A stretch of 64,000 nt of DNA from Sphingobacterium sp. HMA12 (GCF_002933815.1 NZ_BEYR01000003.1:434001-498000); one strand, 5' to 3'. Positions 36,446 to 46,905 are shown, counted from the first letter of the stretch. A program made the numbers and translations. Notes: a model not told the origin generated them from the sequence alone.

Positions 36446-39400
36446 ATGAAAAAATACAGTCTGATCATTTGTTTTATCGTTTTTTGGGGGCAATCTGTTC
36501 TCGGTATTGATCTTTCGAGGTACAGGTTTCATCTGATGCCCGAAACTTCGTATTATGGCGGTATACAAAGCATTGCAAAAGACAGTATAGGACGTATCTG
36601 GTATACCGGACCCGATGCACTTTTTATGTACGATGGCAATAGTTTTTATCAGTTAAACGAGATTGTTTCTGCTATGAGACCAAAGCAGAAATGGGGCTAT
36701 GGTTCTTTAATTCGGGATAAAAAAGGAAATCTATTTTTAGCTTCAGGACAGGGATTATTAAAATTCGATTACGAACGCTTTTCTTTTCATGTGGTGGTTC
36801 CTGGAATGATCCGTTCGGTTTGTGCACATAGCGATGGTCAGGTTTACATGCTGTCGGACAAGAGTATACTGCGCTATAATCCACAAAATGAACAAACGGA
36901 AAGCTTTTTATTGCCCAAAAACAAGTCTTTTCAAAATATATTGAGTACCCAAGACCAGGTGTTTTTAACCCAAGGCGCAATTGTGCATAAGGTAGAGATG
37001 ACTAAAAAACGCCTGGCTCAGTTCGCCGATTTCGGAGGTTCGGCAAATCAGGTGAACGATGCCGTTGCATACCAGGGCTTATATTATTTTTTAACACAAC
37101 GGGGCGGAATCCATGTAACAGATCTGACAGGTACCTTAAAGCAGAAGATCCCGGTAAGCGTGGCGGCAAATTCATCTGTTTTAACCAAAAAACTGTATCT
37201 GGATCAAACCGGCGTGATCTGGGTGGCTACACAAGCCGGATTATTTTTTTATGACCCTGCCAATAAAAGCAGCAGCGCCTTACGGATGAATCTGAACGAT
37301 CCCTATTCATTACCTAATAACTCAATATGGACAATTTATCCAGATCCGGACCAAGGGGCATGGATAGGTACCTACGGTGGTAAAATAGCCTATTGTTCAC
37401 TTTACGATTCCAGAGTGCGTTACTTTAAGCCTAGTCCGGGAGGCCTAAATCACCCCATTGTCAGTAGTTTTCAGGAAGATCATCTGGGAAATATATGGAT
37501 TGGCACCGAAGGGGGCAGCCTGAATTACTGGAATAGAAAAAAAGATCAGTTTATTCGGCCCGAACAATCGCAGCGTAGTTCGTCAACTCCCCAAATGATT
37601 AAACGCCTGAAATTTGATGAAGCGAGCAAAAGACTATTGATTTCTGCCTATAATGGTGGTATCGGCGGTTATGATGTAGACAATCAACGTTTCAGCAGTT
37701 TTAATTTCCGTTCGCCAGAAAGCCAGCAACCGCTGACCGTTTATGATTTTGTAAACGATAATGAAGGCACCTGGTGGATGACAGATCCCGATAAGTCATT
37801 TTTATACCGCAAAAAGCGGCTAGGCAATATCGAAATGGTAAACGTCATCGACGCCAAGGGTAAAAAATTGAACCTGGAAGTCGAAGCCTTATATTTGAAT
37901 AACCAAAATCAGCTCTGCTTAATTAGTCATCAAGGATTTTTTATTGTAAATCCCCATACGTTAAGCGTGTTGAAGCATTACATGGTTAACGATACTTCCT
38001 ATTCCTCAAATTACCTGTGTAGCTATATATTGACCTCAAATGGTGAAGTATGGCTGGGAACATTGGGCAAAGGCGTAAATGTGCTCAAAAAAGATGGAAC
38101 CTACATCAATTATAGTACAAGTAACGGATTCCCGGCCAAAATGGTATTTGGTATATTAGAAGATAACGCCACGAAAAATGTCTGGTTAAGTACCAGTGAG
38201 GGTCTTTTTTGTTTCAATAGGAAATCCCGACAATTTGAAAAAGCACGATTCTATCAGGAAAATAACATTGGTTCATTTTATATTCATGCCGCTTACAAAA
38301 CTTCCAGGGGTGAAATGCTTTTTGGTGGCACCAATGGGTTTTTACTTTTCGATCCTGCATACCTCAAGAAAAATCCGCAAAAACCAAAGGTTTTTTTTAC
38401 AGGATTTCTGGTCAATAATAAACTCGTGAAACCAGATGACGGCTCATCAATCTTATCGAAAGACATTGGTAGCCTTTCCAATCAAAAAGGAGATAAGATA
38501 AGGCTTTCCAGTAGCCAGTCCAATGTCGAAATTAAGTTTTCGGCAAATAGTTATCTATCTGCGGATAAAAATCAGTTTGCTTACCGGATGTTGGGGCTTG
38601 GCGAAGATTGGCAAATTAGTCATCCCAACCAGAAATCCGTACAGTTTCTTAATCTTCCGGGTGGAGATTACACCTTTGAAATCAAGGCTTCCAACAATGA
38701 TGGACAGTGGGGCGATCAAATATCCAGATTGTACATCCACGTCGATCCCCCATTTTTCTTGTCCTGGTGGGCCTATTGTTTCTATGCAGCTCTTGTGTTT
38801 GCCTTGCTCTTTTTTATTATGCGATATTATAGCGATAAAAGAGTGTTTAAAGAGCGGCTGGCACTCGAGCGTTTAAAAGAGCGGAATATGCAAGAGCTGA
38901 ACCAGGCACGCACCGACTTTTTTACCAATATCTCGCACGATTTAAAAACACCGCTAACTTTGGTGTTACAGCCGCTTAAACAACTCAAAGCAACGATTGA
39001 GGCTAATGATACTGCTTACGTTTACATGGATTTAATAGAACGGAATGTCTCCAGAATACAACGTATGATTAGCCAATTGCTGCGCTTTCGCGAAATTGAA
39101 AGTCAAAAAATAACGCTCAATCCGCAGATTGGCGATTTTATCAATTTTGTAAGGGATATATTTGGACTATTTGAGCTATATGCCAATAAAAAGGGCGTTG
39201 AAACCAATATTTCAGCCTATAAGGACAAGCTTTATCTCGCTTTTGATTACGATATCATCGAAAAAATATTGACCAATCTGTTTTCCAATGCTTTAAAATA
39301 TACACCTGATAACGGGTATGTGGGGGTACGTATCTATAACGCCACGGCAGAAGAAAAAGAACGCTTATCGTCCTTAGATACGACAGATATTGAATACATC

Positions 39401-40510
39401 TCTATTGAAGTTTTAAATACCGGTGATTGTTTTTCGGAAGAACAGATTGCGACACTCTATACTTCTTTCAACCGCTTGACTTCCCATCGGCCTACTTTTG
39501 AAGAAAGTTCAGGACTTGGCCTTGCCATTGTAAAAGAACTGGTGGATGTGCTGGGAGGTAAAATATGGATGGTCAATAAGACCGATAAAATTTCATTTAC
39601 CATTACCTTACCGTTAAGAAAGCAGGCCGGTTCAGGAGATATGCAGTCTAATGTGTATGATTATACCGTTTCTGAAATCGATGAGATCATCACCCAGGAT
39701 ACAGCAGCGCCTGAAAGAGGAACCGTCAGTATCAAAAAGACAGATAATATCCTGCTCATAGAAGATGACCAACAGCTTCGCGTCTACTTGGAGCAGCGTC
39801 TGGCCGAAAAATATAATGTATATACTGCAAGTGACGGAGAAGAAGGTTTAATTAAAGCTGAAAAAATATACCCGCAACTTATTATCACTGATCTAATTAT
39901 GCCAAATCGGAGCGGTTTGGAAGTCTGCCGCAGCCTTAGACAAAATTTTAAGACCAGCCATATTCCTATTATCATGATTTCAGGTACCGGAGATGATAAC
40001 CAGAATAAAATAAAGGCATTGGAATATGGGGCAAATGTATTTATTGATAAACCCTTTCATGTCGACTATCTACTGCAACAGACTGAAACCATTCTTAGAA
40101 ATCAGCAGGAACTAAAAGAAAAATACAGCAAACATATTCAGGTGGATCCCTCCAATGTTACCGTCACCTCCATGGACGAGGAACTGTTGATTAAGGCCAT
40201 TCAGGTCATTGAAGAAAATATTGACAATGCCAGTTACTCCGTGGAAGATTTTGTAGCAGATATGAATGTGGGAAGAACCATTCTCTATCAAAAAATTAAT
40301 GATATTGTAGGCATGTCGATCAAAGAATTTATTTTGAATATGCGCCTGAAAAGAAGTGCTTACCTGTTGGAGAAATCGGACTTGACCGTAGCGGAGGTTG
40401 CTTACCAAACTGGGTTTAACAACGCCAAATACTTTAGTGTCTGTTTCAAAAAACAGTTTGAATTAAGTCCTTCGGAGTTTAAGAAAAAGGTTTCCAGTGG
40501 AAAGAAATAA
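36446..40510 (+). CDS. Hybrid two-component system (HTCS) sensor-regulator
   Basis: The 1354-residue protein has a signal peptide, a periplasmic sensor of two-propeller reg_prop repeats (~30-680, with IWYTGPDALF, IWVATQAGLFFYD, IWIGTEGGSLNYW), a Y_Y_Y domain (~690-765), a membrane segment (~769-792), a HisKA domain with the acceptor His in NISHDLKTPL (~831), an ATPase domain (NLFSNALKYTP, SSGLGLAIVKEL), a receiver (NILLIEDDQ, phospho-Asp in LIITDLIMPNRSG, ~1099-1215) and an AraC-type HTH (~1250-1350). All catalytic residues appear present. It should sense a PUL-derived oligosaccharide and activate the promoters at 28921 and 41873. Confidence 0.95.
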   Translation: MKKYSLIICFIVFWGQSVLGIDLSRYRFHLMPETSYYGGIQSIAKDSIGRIWYTGPDALFMYDGNSFYQLNEIVSAMRPKQKWGYGSLIRDKKGNLFLASGQGLLKFDYERFSFHVVVPGMIRSVCAHSDGQVYMLSDKSILRYNPQNEQTESFLLPKNKSFQNILSTQDQVFLTQGAIVHKVEMTKKRLAQFADFGGSANQVNDAVAYQGLYYFLTQRGGIHVTDLTGTLKQKIPVSVAANSSVLTKKLYLDQTGVIWVATQAGLFFYDPANKSSSALRMNLNDPYSLPNNSIWTIYPDPDQGAWIGTYGGKIAYCSLYDSRVRYFKPSPGGLNHPIVSSFQEDHLGNIWIGTEGGSLNYWNRKKDQFIRPEQSQRSSSTPQMIKRLKFDEASKRLLISAYNGGIGGYDVDNQRFSSFNFRSPESQQPLTVYDFVNDNEGTWWMTDPDKSFLYRKKRLGNIEMVNVIDAKGKKLNLEVEALYLNNQNQLCLISHQGFFIVNPHTLSVLKHYMVNDTSYSSNYLCSYILTSNGEVWLGTLGKGVNVLKKDGTYINYSTSNGFPAKMVFGILEDNATKNVWLSTSEGLFCFNRKSRQFEKARFYQENNIGSFYIHAAYKTSRGEMLFGGTNGFLLFDPAYLKKNPQKPKVFFTGFLVNNKLVKPDDGSSILSKDIGSLSNQKGDKIRLSSSQSNVEIKFSANSYLSADKNQFAYRMLGLGEDWQISHPNQKSVQFLNLPGGDYTFEIKASNNDGQWGDQISRLYIHVDPPFFLSWWAYCFYAALVFALLFFIMRYYSDKRVFKERLALERLKERNMQELNQARTDFFTNISHDLKTPLTLVLQPLKQLKATIEANDTAYVYMDLIERNVSRIQRMISQLLRFREIESQKITLNPQIGDFINFVRDIFGLFELYANKKGVETNISAYKDKLYLAFDYDIIEKILTNLFSNALKYTPDNGYVGVRIYNATAEEKERLSSLDTTDIEYISIEVLNTGDCFSEEQIATLYTSFNRLTSHRPTFEESSGLGLAIVKELVDVLGGKIWMVNKTDKISFTITLPLRKQAGSGDMQSNVYDYTVSEIDEIITQDTAAPERGTVSIKKTDNILLIEDDQQLRVYLEQRLAEKYNVYTASDGEEGLIKAEKIYPQLIITDLIMPNRSGLEVCRSLRQNFKTSHIPIIMISGTGDDNQNKIKALEYGANVFIDKPFHVDYLLQQTETILRNQQELKEKYSKHIQVDPSNVTVTSMDEELLIKAIQVIEENIDNASYSVEDFVADMNVGRTILYQKINDIVGMSIKEFILNMRLKRSAYLLEKSDLTVAEVAYQTGFNNAKYFSVCFKKQFELSPSEFKKKVSSGKK

Positions 40511-40538
40511 GAAAAATAACCAATAATCGACCGATAAA

Positions 40539-40560
40539 GCCTTTCTGACTAGGTAAAGGC
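40539..40560 (+). terminator. Possible weak terminator after the HTCS gene
   Basis: GCCTTT, a ten-base loop, AAAGGC, 29 bp past the HTCS stop; the downstream sequence is AT-rich without a clear T run. It may only stabilise the 3' end. Confidence 0.35.
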
Positions 40561-40586
40561 AATCCATATTTTTAAAAATCCTAACG

Positions 40587-41819
40587 ATGATGAAAATTAA
40601 AATTTTTAGAAAAGTACTTCTGCTCACCTGTTTTATTTGCTTGTGTAATGTAATTTATCTGGCAGCAGCCGTCACCCACAAAGGGGATGAGACTTTTATC
40701 AGTCCCAATAAATATAAAACAGGTACCCAATCAGAACGCATTCAAAAAGCCATAAATGAAGCAAAAAACACGACTGGAAAAGTAGTCATCCCTAAATATG
40801 ATGCGGTAGCGAAAAAAAGTGTCTGGCTCATTGATCAGGCCATTTTGCTTCCCGGTGATTTTGAACTCGAATTGAATAACTGTACCATTAAGCTATCGGA
40901 TAAATGTCGGGATAATTTTATTCGTTCGGCAAATGTCGGACTGGCAATCAAAGACATAACCCCCTCAAAGAATATCAGGATTATTGGAAAAGGAAATGTC
41001 CTTTTAGAAGGAGCTGATCATCCCAGAGCTACAGGTGACCATAATAAAACCTTGTCCCTCAATCCCAGCGGATTTGGGCAATCTTATGGTACCGATGCAG
41101 GTAAGCCCGGAGAGAACCAAAAAGGCGGATGGAGAAACCACGCCATTATATTGGCTCACACCGATGTATTTGAGGTTAGCGGCATTACATTAAAGGATTA
41201 TCATGGGCATGGGCTGGTATTGGAACGCTGTACAAACGGTAAGGTAAGCGATATTACGTTTAACGTGAGGCAGGCAGTAACTGTTGATGGAGCAGACAAA
41301 CAGATCTTGAACCAGGACGGCATAGGCATACGTTTTGGCTGTAAAAATATTCTTATTGCGAATTGCAGAGGTAAAAGCGGTGACGACTTTATTAATATAG
41401 GGTTGACAGATACTGGAGTGGGAGCAGGTGAAGAAAATGTAAATGTGGTCAGTGGGTCGATATATCGGGGCGCAATCGACAACATTTCGACTATTTATCT
41501 CCAGAACTGGCAGGACTTCTACTCCATCTCACATCGATCCATACGGATTATGCCTGTGGGAAAACTTCGGATAAGCAATGTTTTTATCGAAAATATGGTC
41601 ATCAGTCCGCTAGCACAGCAAGGTTTGGTGGTCGAGTATGGCGAGCACGTGCAGGGCTTATTTGTACGAAATTTAATCAGTCATCAGCCTATAAAAGCCA
41701 AAGGGGTCGCGCAGGCCAGTTTCCGTGATATCATTTATAAAGGCCGGGGTGAAGCTATCGATGTGCAACCAAGTGATATGGTTATCCTAGATCATCTAAT
41801 GCGTATAAAAAACGAATAA
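40587..41819 (+). CDS. GH28-like right-handed beta-helix protein
   Basis: The 410-residue protein has a signal peptide and the Pectate_lyase_3/GH28 pattern: an opening in which QSERIQKAINEAKNTTGKVVIP covers the first turn (split here: QSERIQKAINEA and TGKVVIP), later HGHGLVLERC, and NQDGIGIRFG followed by GKSGDDFINIG. The Asp in NQDG and the Asp pair in SGDD correspond to GH28 catalytic acids. It is probably a polysaccharide-degrading glycosidase for a uronic-acid-containing substrate; other beta-helix activities are possible. Located between HTCS and SusC. Confidence 0.78.
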   Translation: MMKIKIFRKVLLLTCFICLCNVIYLAAAVTHKGDETFISPNKYKTGTQSERIQKAINEAKNTTGKVVIPKYDAVAKKSVWLIDQAILLPGDFELELNNCTIKLSDKCRDNFIRSANVGLAIKDITPSKNIRIIGKGNVLLEGADHPRATGDHNKTLSLNPSGFGQSYGTDAGKPGENQKGGWRNHAIILAHTDVFEVSGITLKDYHGHGLVLERCTNGKVSDITFNVRQAVTVDGADKQILNQDGIGIRFGCKNILIANCRGKSGDDFINIGLTDTGVGAGEENVNVVSGSIYRGAIDNISTIYLQNWQDFYSISHRSIRIMPVGKLRISNVFIENMVISPLAQQGLVVEYGEHVQGLFVRNLISHQPIKAKGVAQASFRDIIYKGRGEAIDVQPSDMVILDHLMRIKNE

Positions 41820-41872
41820 TAAAGTGCTCCTAATCTCCATTTTAGAGCGAAAAACACCTGTTTTTGCCTTTT

Positions 41873-41936
41873 GTACAAAATCAAACCATTTTCGTACAAA
41901 AACGAACCCTTTGAATTGGTGACGATTATAGTTTTG
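41873..41936 (+). promoter_or_regulatory. Putative HTCS operator and promoter of the SusC/SusD unit
   Basis: Direct repeats GTACAAAATCAAACC (41873-41887) and GTACAAAAACGAACC (41894-41908) with 21-bp phasing, followed by the -7 box TAGTTTTG at 41929-41936. The second repeat is identical in sequence to the first repeat at 28921. The distance from the repeats to the -7 box is 20 bp here and 21 bp there. A start near 41943 gives a ~300-base leader before SusC. Confidence 0.75.
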
Positions 41937-41962
41937 TCTTAACCAATTTTAAAAAGGAAAAT

Positions 41963-42070
41963 ATGTGTATAAAAATTCCTCCCGACCACGTGATCAGGCT
42001 CACGCAGGGTAATCCGAACTTTACAAAAACCAATAGCAAGGCTCAACGGAATTTTATGTTTCGTCACTAA
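41963..42070 (+). CDS. Possible 35-residue leader ORF before SusC
   Basis: An ATG 8 bp after AAAAAGGAAA opens 35 codons (MCIKIPPDHVIRLTQG, then NPNFTKTNSKAQRNFMFRH) within the long 5' leader of the SusC transcript. It matches nothing I recognise. It could be a translated leader peptide or chance. The rest of 42071-42250 shows no other feature. Confidence 0.25.
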   Translation: MCIKIPPDHVIRLTQGNPNFTKTNSKAQRNFMFRH

Positions 42071-42250
42071 GTCCGAAGACGAAGTCTTGCCATCAGCATT
42101 GCGCATGCATTTATAGCAATGAGATGTTATGTATCACAAAAATTTAAATTAAAAAAGCCTATTGAAGCAGACCTATTTTAAAATCATATTCTTTACGAGA
42201 AAGGGAAAGTAAAGAACGCAAGTAAATTTTAAACCAACCATTATAAATCA

Positions 42251-45247
42251 ATGATACAAAAAATACATATCTGGCTCAGGAGCTGGATAATGAGCGCCAC
42301 CCTATCGGTGGTAGCGACCAATTACGTTTATTCGCAAGCAACAGATCAAATAAATGTCAAAGGTCAGGTGACCAATGAGGCAGGAGAAGGACTTAAGGGT
42401 GTTTCGATTATGATTAAAGGGGCGAAAAACGGGGTACAGACAGATGCAAATGGTCATTATACCATTCGGGCGTCACGCACGGCTACGCTAGTATTCACCT
42501 ATATCGGTTTCAATAACCAGGAAATAAAGGTCAATCCATCGGGAGTCAATGATGTAAAATTGTCGGGAAATAATGTTCTGGATCAGGTTGTTGTCGTCGG
42601 TTATGGTACCGCCAAGAAAAAAGATTTAACAGGAGGCTTGGCTGTCGTCGGAAAAGAGCAGCTAAGCATGGTATCTACCTCCAACCTGATGGATCGTTTG
42701 GTGGGACAGGTGGCGGGCTTCTCCATTACGACCGGCGAAGCTGCACCGGGAGCATCACAAACCCTATTGATAAGGGGAGAAAATTCAATATCGGCCAACA
42801 ATAGTCCATTGATTATCCTGGACGGGATTCCCTACAGCGGATCCCTGGCAGATATCGATCCAAACAACGTCGAAAACCTTTCGATCTTAAAAGATGCCTC
42901 GGCTTCGGCTATTTACGGTTCGCGTGCGGCCAATGGGGTTATTCTGATACAAACCAAAAGGGGTGCATTGGGTAGAGCGCAGGTAAATTACAAAGGTTTG
43001 ATCGGCATGGCCGAGCCCATGCAACGCATCAATGTCATGGGCCCAAATGAATACATCCGCTTTCAACAAGACATTGCCCGTATCAGGCAGGGATATACCG
43101 GTGCTTTGTTGGATCCTATTGCAGGCGATATTATTAGCGTAACGGAGCGTGGCAATTATGCGAAAGGTATTACTAACAATTGGCAGGATTACGTCTTTCG
43201 GAAAGCCATGACCATGGATCATCAGCTGAGCATTTCCGGTGGTACAGAGAATACAAAATATATGGCTGCTCTGGCAGCTTTAGACCAAGAAGGTGTGGTG
43301 TACAATTCCAAGTTGTCACGTTTAAATATAACCACAAATGTAGATCAGACTTTTAATAAGTGGTTAACGACTGGTGTTGGCCTGCAATATACCCGGAAAA
43401 GCGACGGTGGTATTACGCCCAATTTGGAACATGCCATAAAACAAAGTCCTTATGGCAGCTATAAAGACGAATCGGGAAAGTATGTGCCCGAGCCCATGGA
43501 GTATTCATTGATTGTCAATCCGATGCGCAACGTCAATGCCATTCAGGATAGGTATAATAACAACTTCTTTCTTTCTGGCTATGCCAATATTTTGCTACCT
43601 GTAGAAGGGCTCTCCTTACGATCAAATTTTGGTTATAATTACCGGAACGGATTTACCGGAACCTATTACGGGCGCAATACCTTTGAAGGCAGGGATCAAG
43701 GTACGCAAGCCGGAGGTAGTGCTTCTATTAACAATTCCAATTATAACGATTATACCTGGGAAAACCTGCTCAAATACGAGCGGCAGATCGGCGATCATCG
43801 TTTTGATGTGACGGGTTTATTCAGTATGCAAAAAACAAAAAGCTGGTCAACAGCCCAGAGCGGAGCAGGTTTTGTAACCGATGATACCGAATACTTTATG
43901 ATCGGTTCGGCCAGCCGTCTAGTTTCCAACAGTGCTTCTTTATCGGAATCTGCGATGCTGTCATACATGGGCAGAATAAATTATGCCTATAAAGGTAAGT
44001 ATCTATTGACCCTGACAGGACGTACAGATGGGGCCTCGGTATTTGGTATCAACAATAAATACGCATTCTTCCCAGTTGCCGCTGCGGCATGGCAAATTGG
44101 AGAAGAGCGATTTCTGAAAGATAATGCCAAATGGCTGGATATGCTGAAAATCCGTCTTTCTTATGGCGCCAACGGTAACCAGGCGATTACACCATACCGT
44201 ACTTTAGACCGCCTATACTCCAATGTAAAATATATCTGGGGCGATGATGGTACTGCCGTTACGACAGCCTATTTGGCCGGTGATGGTGTGGGGAATCCTA
44301 ATTTGAAATGGGAAACCACCTATTCGACCAACCTAGGGCTGGACTTTCAGTTATTTAATAACAGACTGGGGGGAACCATTGATGCTTATCTCTCTAAAAC
44401 AAAAGATTTACTGATGACCCGCACTGTACCTATCATGAACGGGTATAACCGAATTTGGGACAATATTGGTGCGACTCAAAATAAAGGGATTGAGGTCACC
44501 TTAAACTCAGCGAACGTGAAAGGAGAAAATTTTCAATGGAATACAACGGCTGTATTTTCCTTAAATAGAGACAAAATTGTCGAATTGAGAGGGGATGGTA
44601 TTGATGATATTGCCAATAACTGGTTTATTGGTCAACCATTAAGAGTATTCTACGACTATAAAATGATCGGCGTATGGCAAAATGGAGAAACCATTACTGT
44701 TGATGGGGCAGCGCCCGGAGCAGCCAAGCTGTACGATCGCGATGGTAACGGCAAGATAGAAGCCAGTGACCGAGTGGTCATCGGATCTAAAAATCCACGT
44801 TATACAGCTTCTTTAGCCAACCGGTTTTCCTACAAAAATTTTTATGCATCCGCGTTGGTTACAGGTGTTTTTGATGTATGGCGCGATGATCACATGGCCA
44901 ATCTAGGGGCCTGGACTTTCGGAATTACCAACTATGTACACGATGCCAATTATTGGACACCGGAGAACCCCAATGCGACAATCGTTTCTCCGGGCTATCT
45001 CAATCCATTGGGGCACGGCTATTATAAAAAGGTGAGCTACGTACAGGTGAAGAACATCACCTTTGGTTATAAATTGCCACACAAAATTGCTAAAAAGATA
45101 GGTGTTAATGGTATTGATATCAACGCCAGCGTCAACAATCTCAATACGATTTCTAATATCAGAGAGGTACTCAACTACGACAACACCTGGATGGCCTCTT
45201 ATCCAACAGCACGTTCGTATATGTTTGGCTTAAATGTAAACTTCTAA
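42251..45247 (+). CDS. SusC/RagA-family TonB-linked outer-membrane transporter
   Basis: The 998-residue protein has a signal peptide, a carboxypeptidase-D-regulatory-like domain (~35-110: VKGQVTNEAGEGLKGVSIMI), a VVVGYGTAKKKDLTGG TonB-box-to-plug junction, a plug with SILKDASASAIYGSRAANGV, and a 22-strand-type barrel ending in MFGLNVNF. There is no STN domain, which fits HTCS rather than sigma/anti-sigma control. It imports the oligosaccharide captured by the SusD encoded 11 bp downstream. Confidence 0.96.
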   Translation: MIQKIHIWLRSWIMSATLSVVATNYVYSQATDQINVKGQVTNEAGEGLKGVSIMIKGAKNGVQTDANGHYTIRASRTATLVFTYIGFNNQEIKVNPSGVNDVKLSGNNVLDQVVVVGYGTAKKKDLTGGLAVVGKEQLSMVSTSNLMDRLVGQVAGFSITTGEAAPGASQTLLIRGENSISANNSPLIILDGIPYSGSLADIDPNNVENLSILKDASASAIYGSRAANGVILIQTKRGALGRAQVNYKGLIGMAEPMQRINVMGPNEYIRFQQDIARIRQGYTGALLDPIAGDIISVTERGNYAKGITNNWQDYVFRKAMTMDHQLSISGGTENTKYMAALAALDQEGVVYNSKLSRLNITTNVDQTFNKWLTTGVGLQYTRKSDGGITPNLEHAIKQSPYGSYKDESGKYVPEPMEYSLIVNPMRNVNAIQDRYNNNFFLSGYANILLPVEGLSLRSNFGYNYRNGFTGTYYGRNTFEGRDQGTQAGGSASINNSNYNDYTWENLLKYERQIGDHRFDVTGLFSMQKTKSWSTAQSGAGFVTDDTEYFMIGSASRLVSNSASLSESAMLSYMGRINYAYKGKYLLTLTGRTDGASVFGINNKYAFFPVAAAAWQIGEERFLKDNAKWLDMLKIRLSYGANGNQAITPYRTLDRLYSNVKYIWGDDGTAVTTAYLAGDGVGNPNLKWETTYSTNLGLDFQLFNNRLGGTIDAYLSKTKDLLMTRTVPIMNGYNRIWDNIGATQNKGIEVTLNSANVKGENFQWNTTAVFSLNRDKIVELRGDGIDDIANNWFIGQPLRVFYDYKMIGVWQNGETITVDGAAPGAAKLYDRDGNGKIEASDRVVIGSKNPRYTASLANRFSYKNFYASALVTGVFDVWRDDHMANLGAWTFGITNYVHDANYWTPENPNATIVSPGYLNPLGHGYYKKVSYVQVKNITFGYKLPHKIAKKIGVNGIDINASVNNLNTISNIREVLNYDNTWMASYPTARSYMFGLNVNF

Positions 45248-45258
45248 TCGAATAGGAC

Positions 45259-46905
45259 ATGAAAATGAAAAATATTATCACAACAAGTTTGGGGCTTATC
45301 GTATTGGTTACCTTAGGAGGCTGTAAGAAGTTTCTGGAGGAAGAGCTGAAAACTGAACTGGCGCCGTCCAATACCTATACAAGCACCTACGGTTTCGAGG
45401 TGGGGAGCGCAGGTTTATATACGCTCACGCGATCAGAATACAATACCTATGGTGAGGGTGGCGCCTTTATCCACAATGGTGCCTGCCCATACGAAGCCTT
45501 GCAAGTCTCTACGGATATCGCCGATGCCATCAATAGCGATGGCTCGCTGACGGCTTTTGCCAACCTTACACTTACGGCCTCAGAGCGGTTTGTGGGAACC
45601 TACTGGAATTGGGCTTACAATCTTATTTCATCGGCAAACCTGATGTTGGTCTATTCCGAAAAAAATACCAATTGGGATACGCCGGAAGATAAAGCACGCT
45701 TTCAGGCTGAGGCCCGCTTCTTTCGCGCTTATGCCTACCGTACCCTGGTTTATCTCTACGGCGATGTCCCTTATGTGGAAACCATTCTGTATGATTTTCA
45801 GCTTAATTTTACCCGTACACCAAAAGCCGAAGTCATCAGACATATGGTAGACGACCTGAAGTTTGCCGTGGATAACCTACCTACCAATCCCGACGGTGTC
45901 AAAGAAGGGAAGCTGACCAAATGGGCGGCAAGCCATTTGCTGAGCGAAATCTATCTGTTGCAGGGCAATCATGCCGAAGCCGAAAAAGCCGCATTGGCGG
46001 TCATCAATAGCGGTTATTATACCCTCATGAAAAGCAGGTACGGTGTCAATGGCAGCAAACCGGGCGATGTATTTAGCGATCTATTTCTGGAAAATAATCA
46101 AAATAGAAAAAGTGGCAATAAAGAAAGTATATGGGTATTGCAATTCCAGTTTAACACAATCGGTGGTGGTACCAATTCGGATGACTGGACCCGCAGGGCA
46201 TGGATACCCAATTATTCGACCATTACAGGATTTGTTCTGGCTGACACCCTGGGCGGCCGTGGTATCGCACAATTAGTGCCCATGAAATGGTGGGTAGGCA
46301 CTACGGGTACAAATGCTTCAGGCAACGTGGCCGGTATTTTTGAAACAAATGATATCCGTAATTCAGGTTATAACATTAAACGCAACTGGTATTACAACAA
46401 CGCGAACGAGGCTTCACTATACGGCAAGAAAGCTAATATTACCGAACAGACCTGGTTTACGACAAAAAGTTTATTTCCGGCGATTACCAAATTCTTTTAC
46501 GGACGTACTGAAAATTTAAGTTTGACCGGTAGTTATAAAGACCGCATGAAATTCCGTTTAGCGGAAACTTACCTGTTGCTTGCCGAAGCCTATCTGGGGC
46601 AAAATATGCCTGATAAAGCTGCGCAAGCCGTCAATGAGGTGCGGAAAAGAGCCGGAGCATCCGAAATCACGGGCGCACAGATGAACATGGATTTCCTGCT
46701 CGATGAGCGTATCCGCGAATTAGTTGGCGAAGAAAGCAGAAGGTTTACCCTGGTGCGTACCAATACTTTGGTGGAGCGTGTCAAAAAGTATAATAATACG
46801 ATCAAAGATAAAATCACGGACAACAATATCCTGTGGCCTATACCACAGGTGATCAGGGATGCAAATACAGGAGCGCCATTCCCTCAGAATCCGGGTTATA
46901 ATTAA
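45259..46905 (+). CDS. SusD/RagB-family glycan-binding lipoprotein
   Basis: The 548-residue protein has a lipoprotein signal with lipobox LGGC followed by KKFLEEE. It shows the SusD TPR region (FQAEARFFRAYAYRTLVYLYG), MKFRLAETYLLLAEAYLGQN, DERIRELVGEESRRFTLVR and the LWPIPQ...NPGYN ending. It caps SusC and binds glycan at the surface. ATG 45259 or 45265 may be used. It is 11 bp after SusC, in one operon. Confidence 0.95.
   Translation: MKMKNIITTSLGLIVLVTLGGCKKFLEEELKTELAPSNTYTSTYGFEVGSAGLYTLTRSEYNTYGEGGAFIHNGACPYEALQVSTDIADAINSDGSLTAFANLTLTASERFVGTYWNWAYNLISSANLMLVYSEKNTNWDTPEDKARFQAEARFFRAYAYRTLVYLYGDVPYVETILYDFQLNFTRTPKAEVIRHMVDDLKFAVDNLPTNPDGVKEGKLTKWAASHLLSEIYLLQGNHAEAEKAALAVINSGYYTLMKSRYGVNGSKPGDVFSDLFLENNQNRKSGNKESIWVLQFQFNTIGGGTNSDDWTRRAWIPNYSTITGFVLADTLGGRGIAQLVPMKWWVGTTGTNASGNVAGIFETNDIRNSGYNIKRNWYYNNANEASLYGKKANITEQTWFTTKSLFPAITKFFYGRTENLSLTGSYKDRMKFRLAETYLLLAEAYLGQNMPDKAAQAVNEVRKRAGASEITGAQMNMDFLLDERIRELVGEESRRFTLVRTNTLVERVKKYNNTIKDKITDNNILWPIPQVIRDANTGAPFPQNPGYN

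Noticed and set aside
40539..40560. Confident terminator splitting HTCS from the GH28-like gene
   Set aside because: The stem is only 6 bp without a T tract; kept as a low-confidence feature only.
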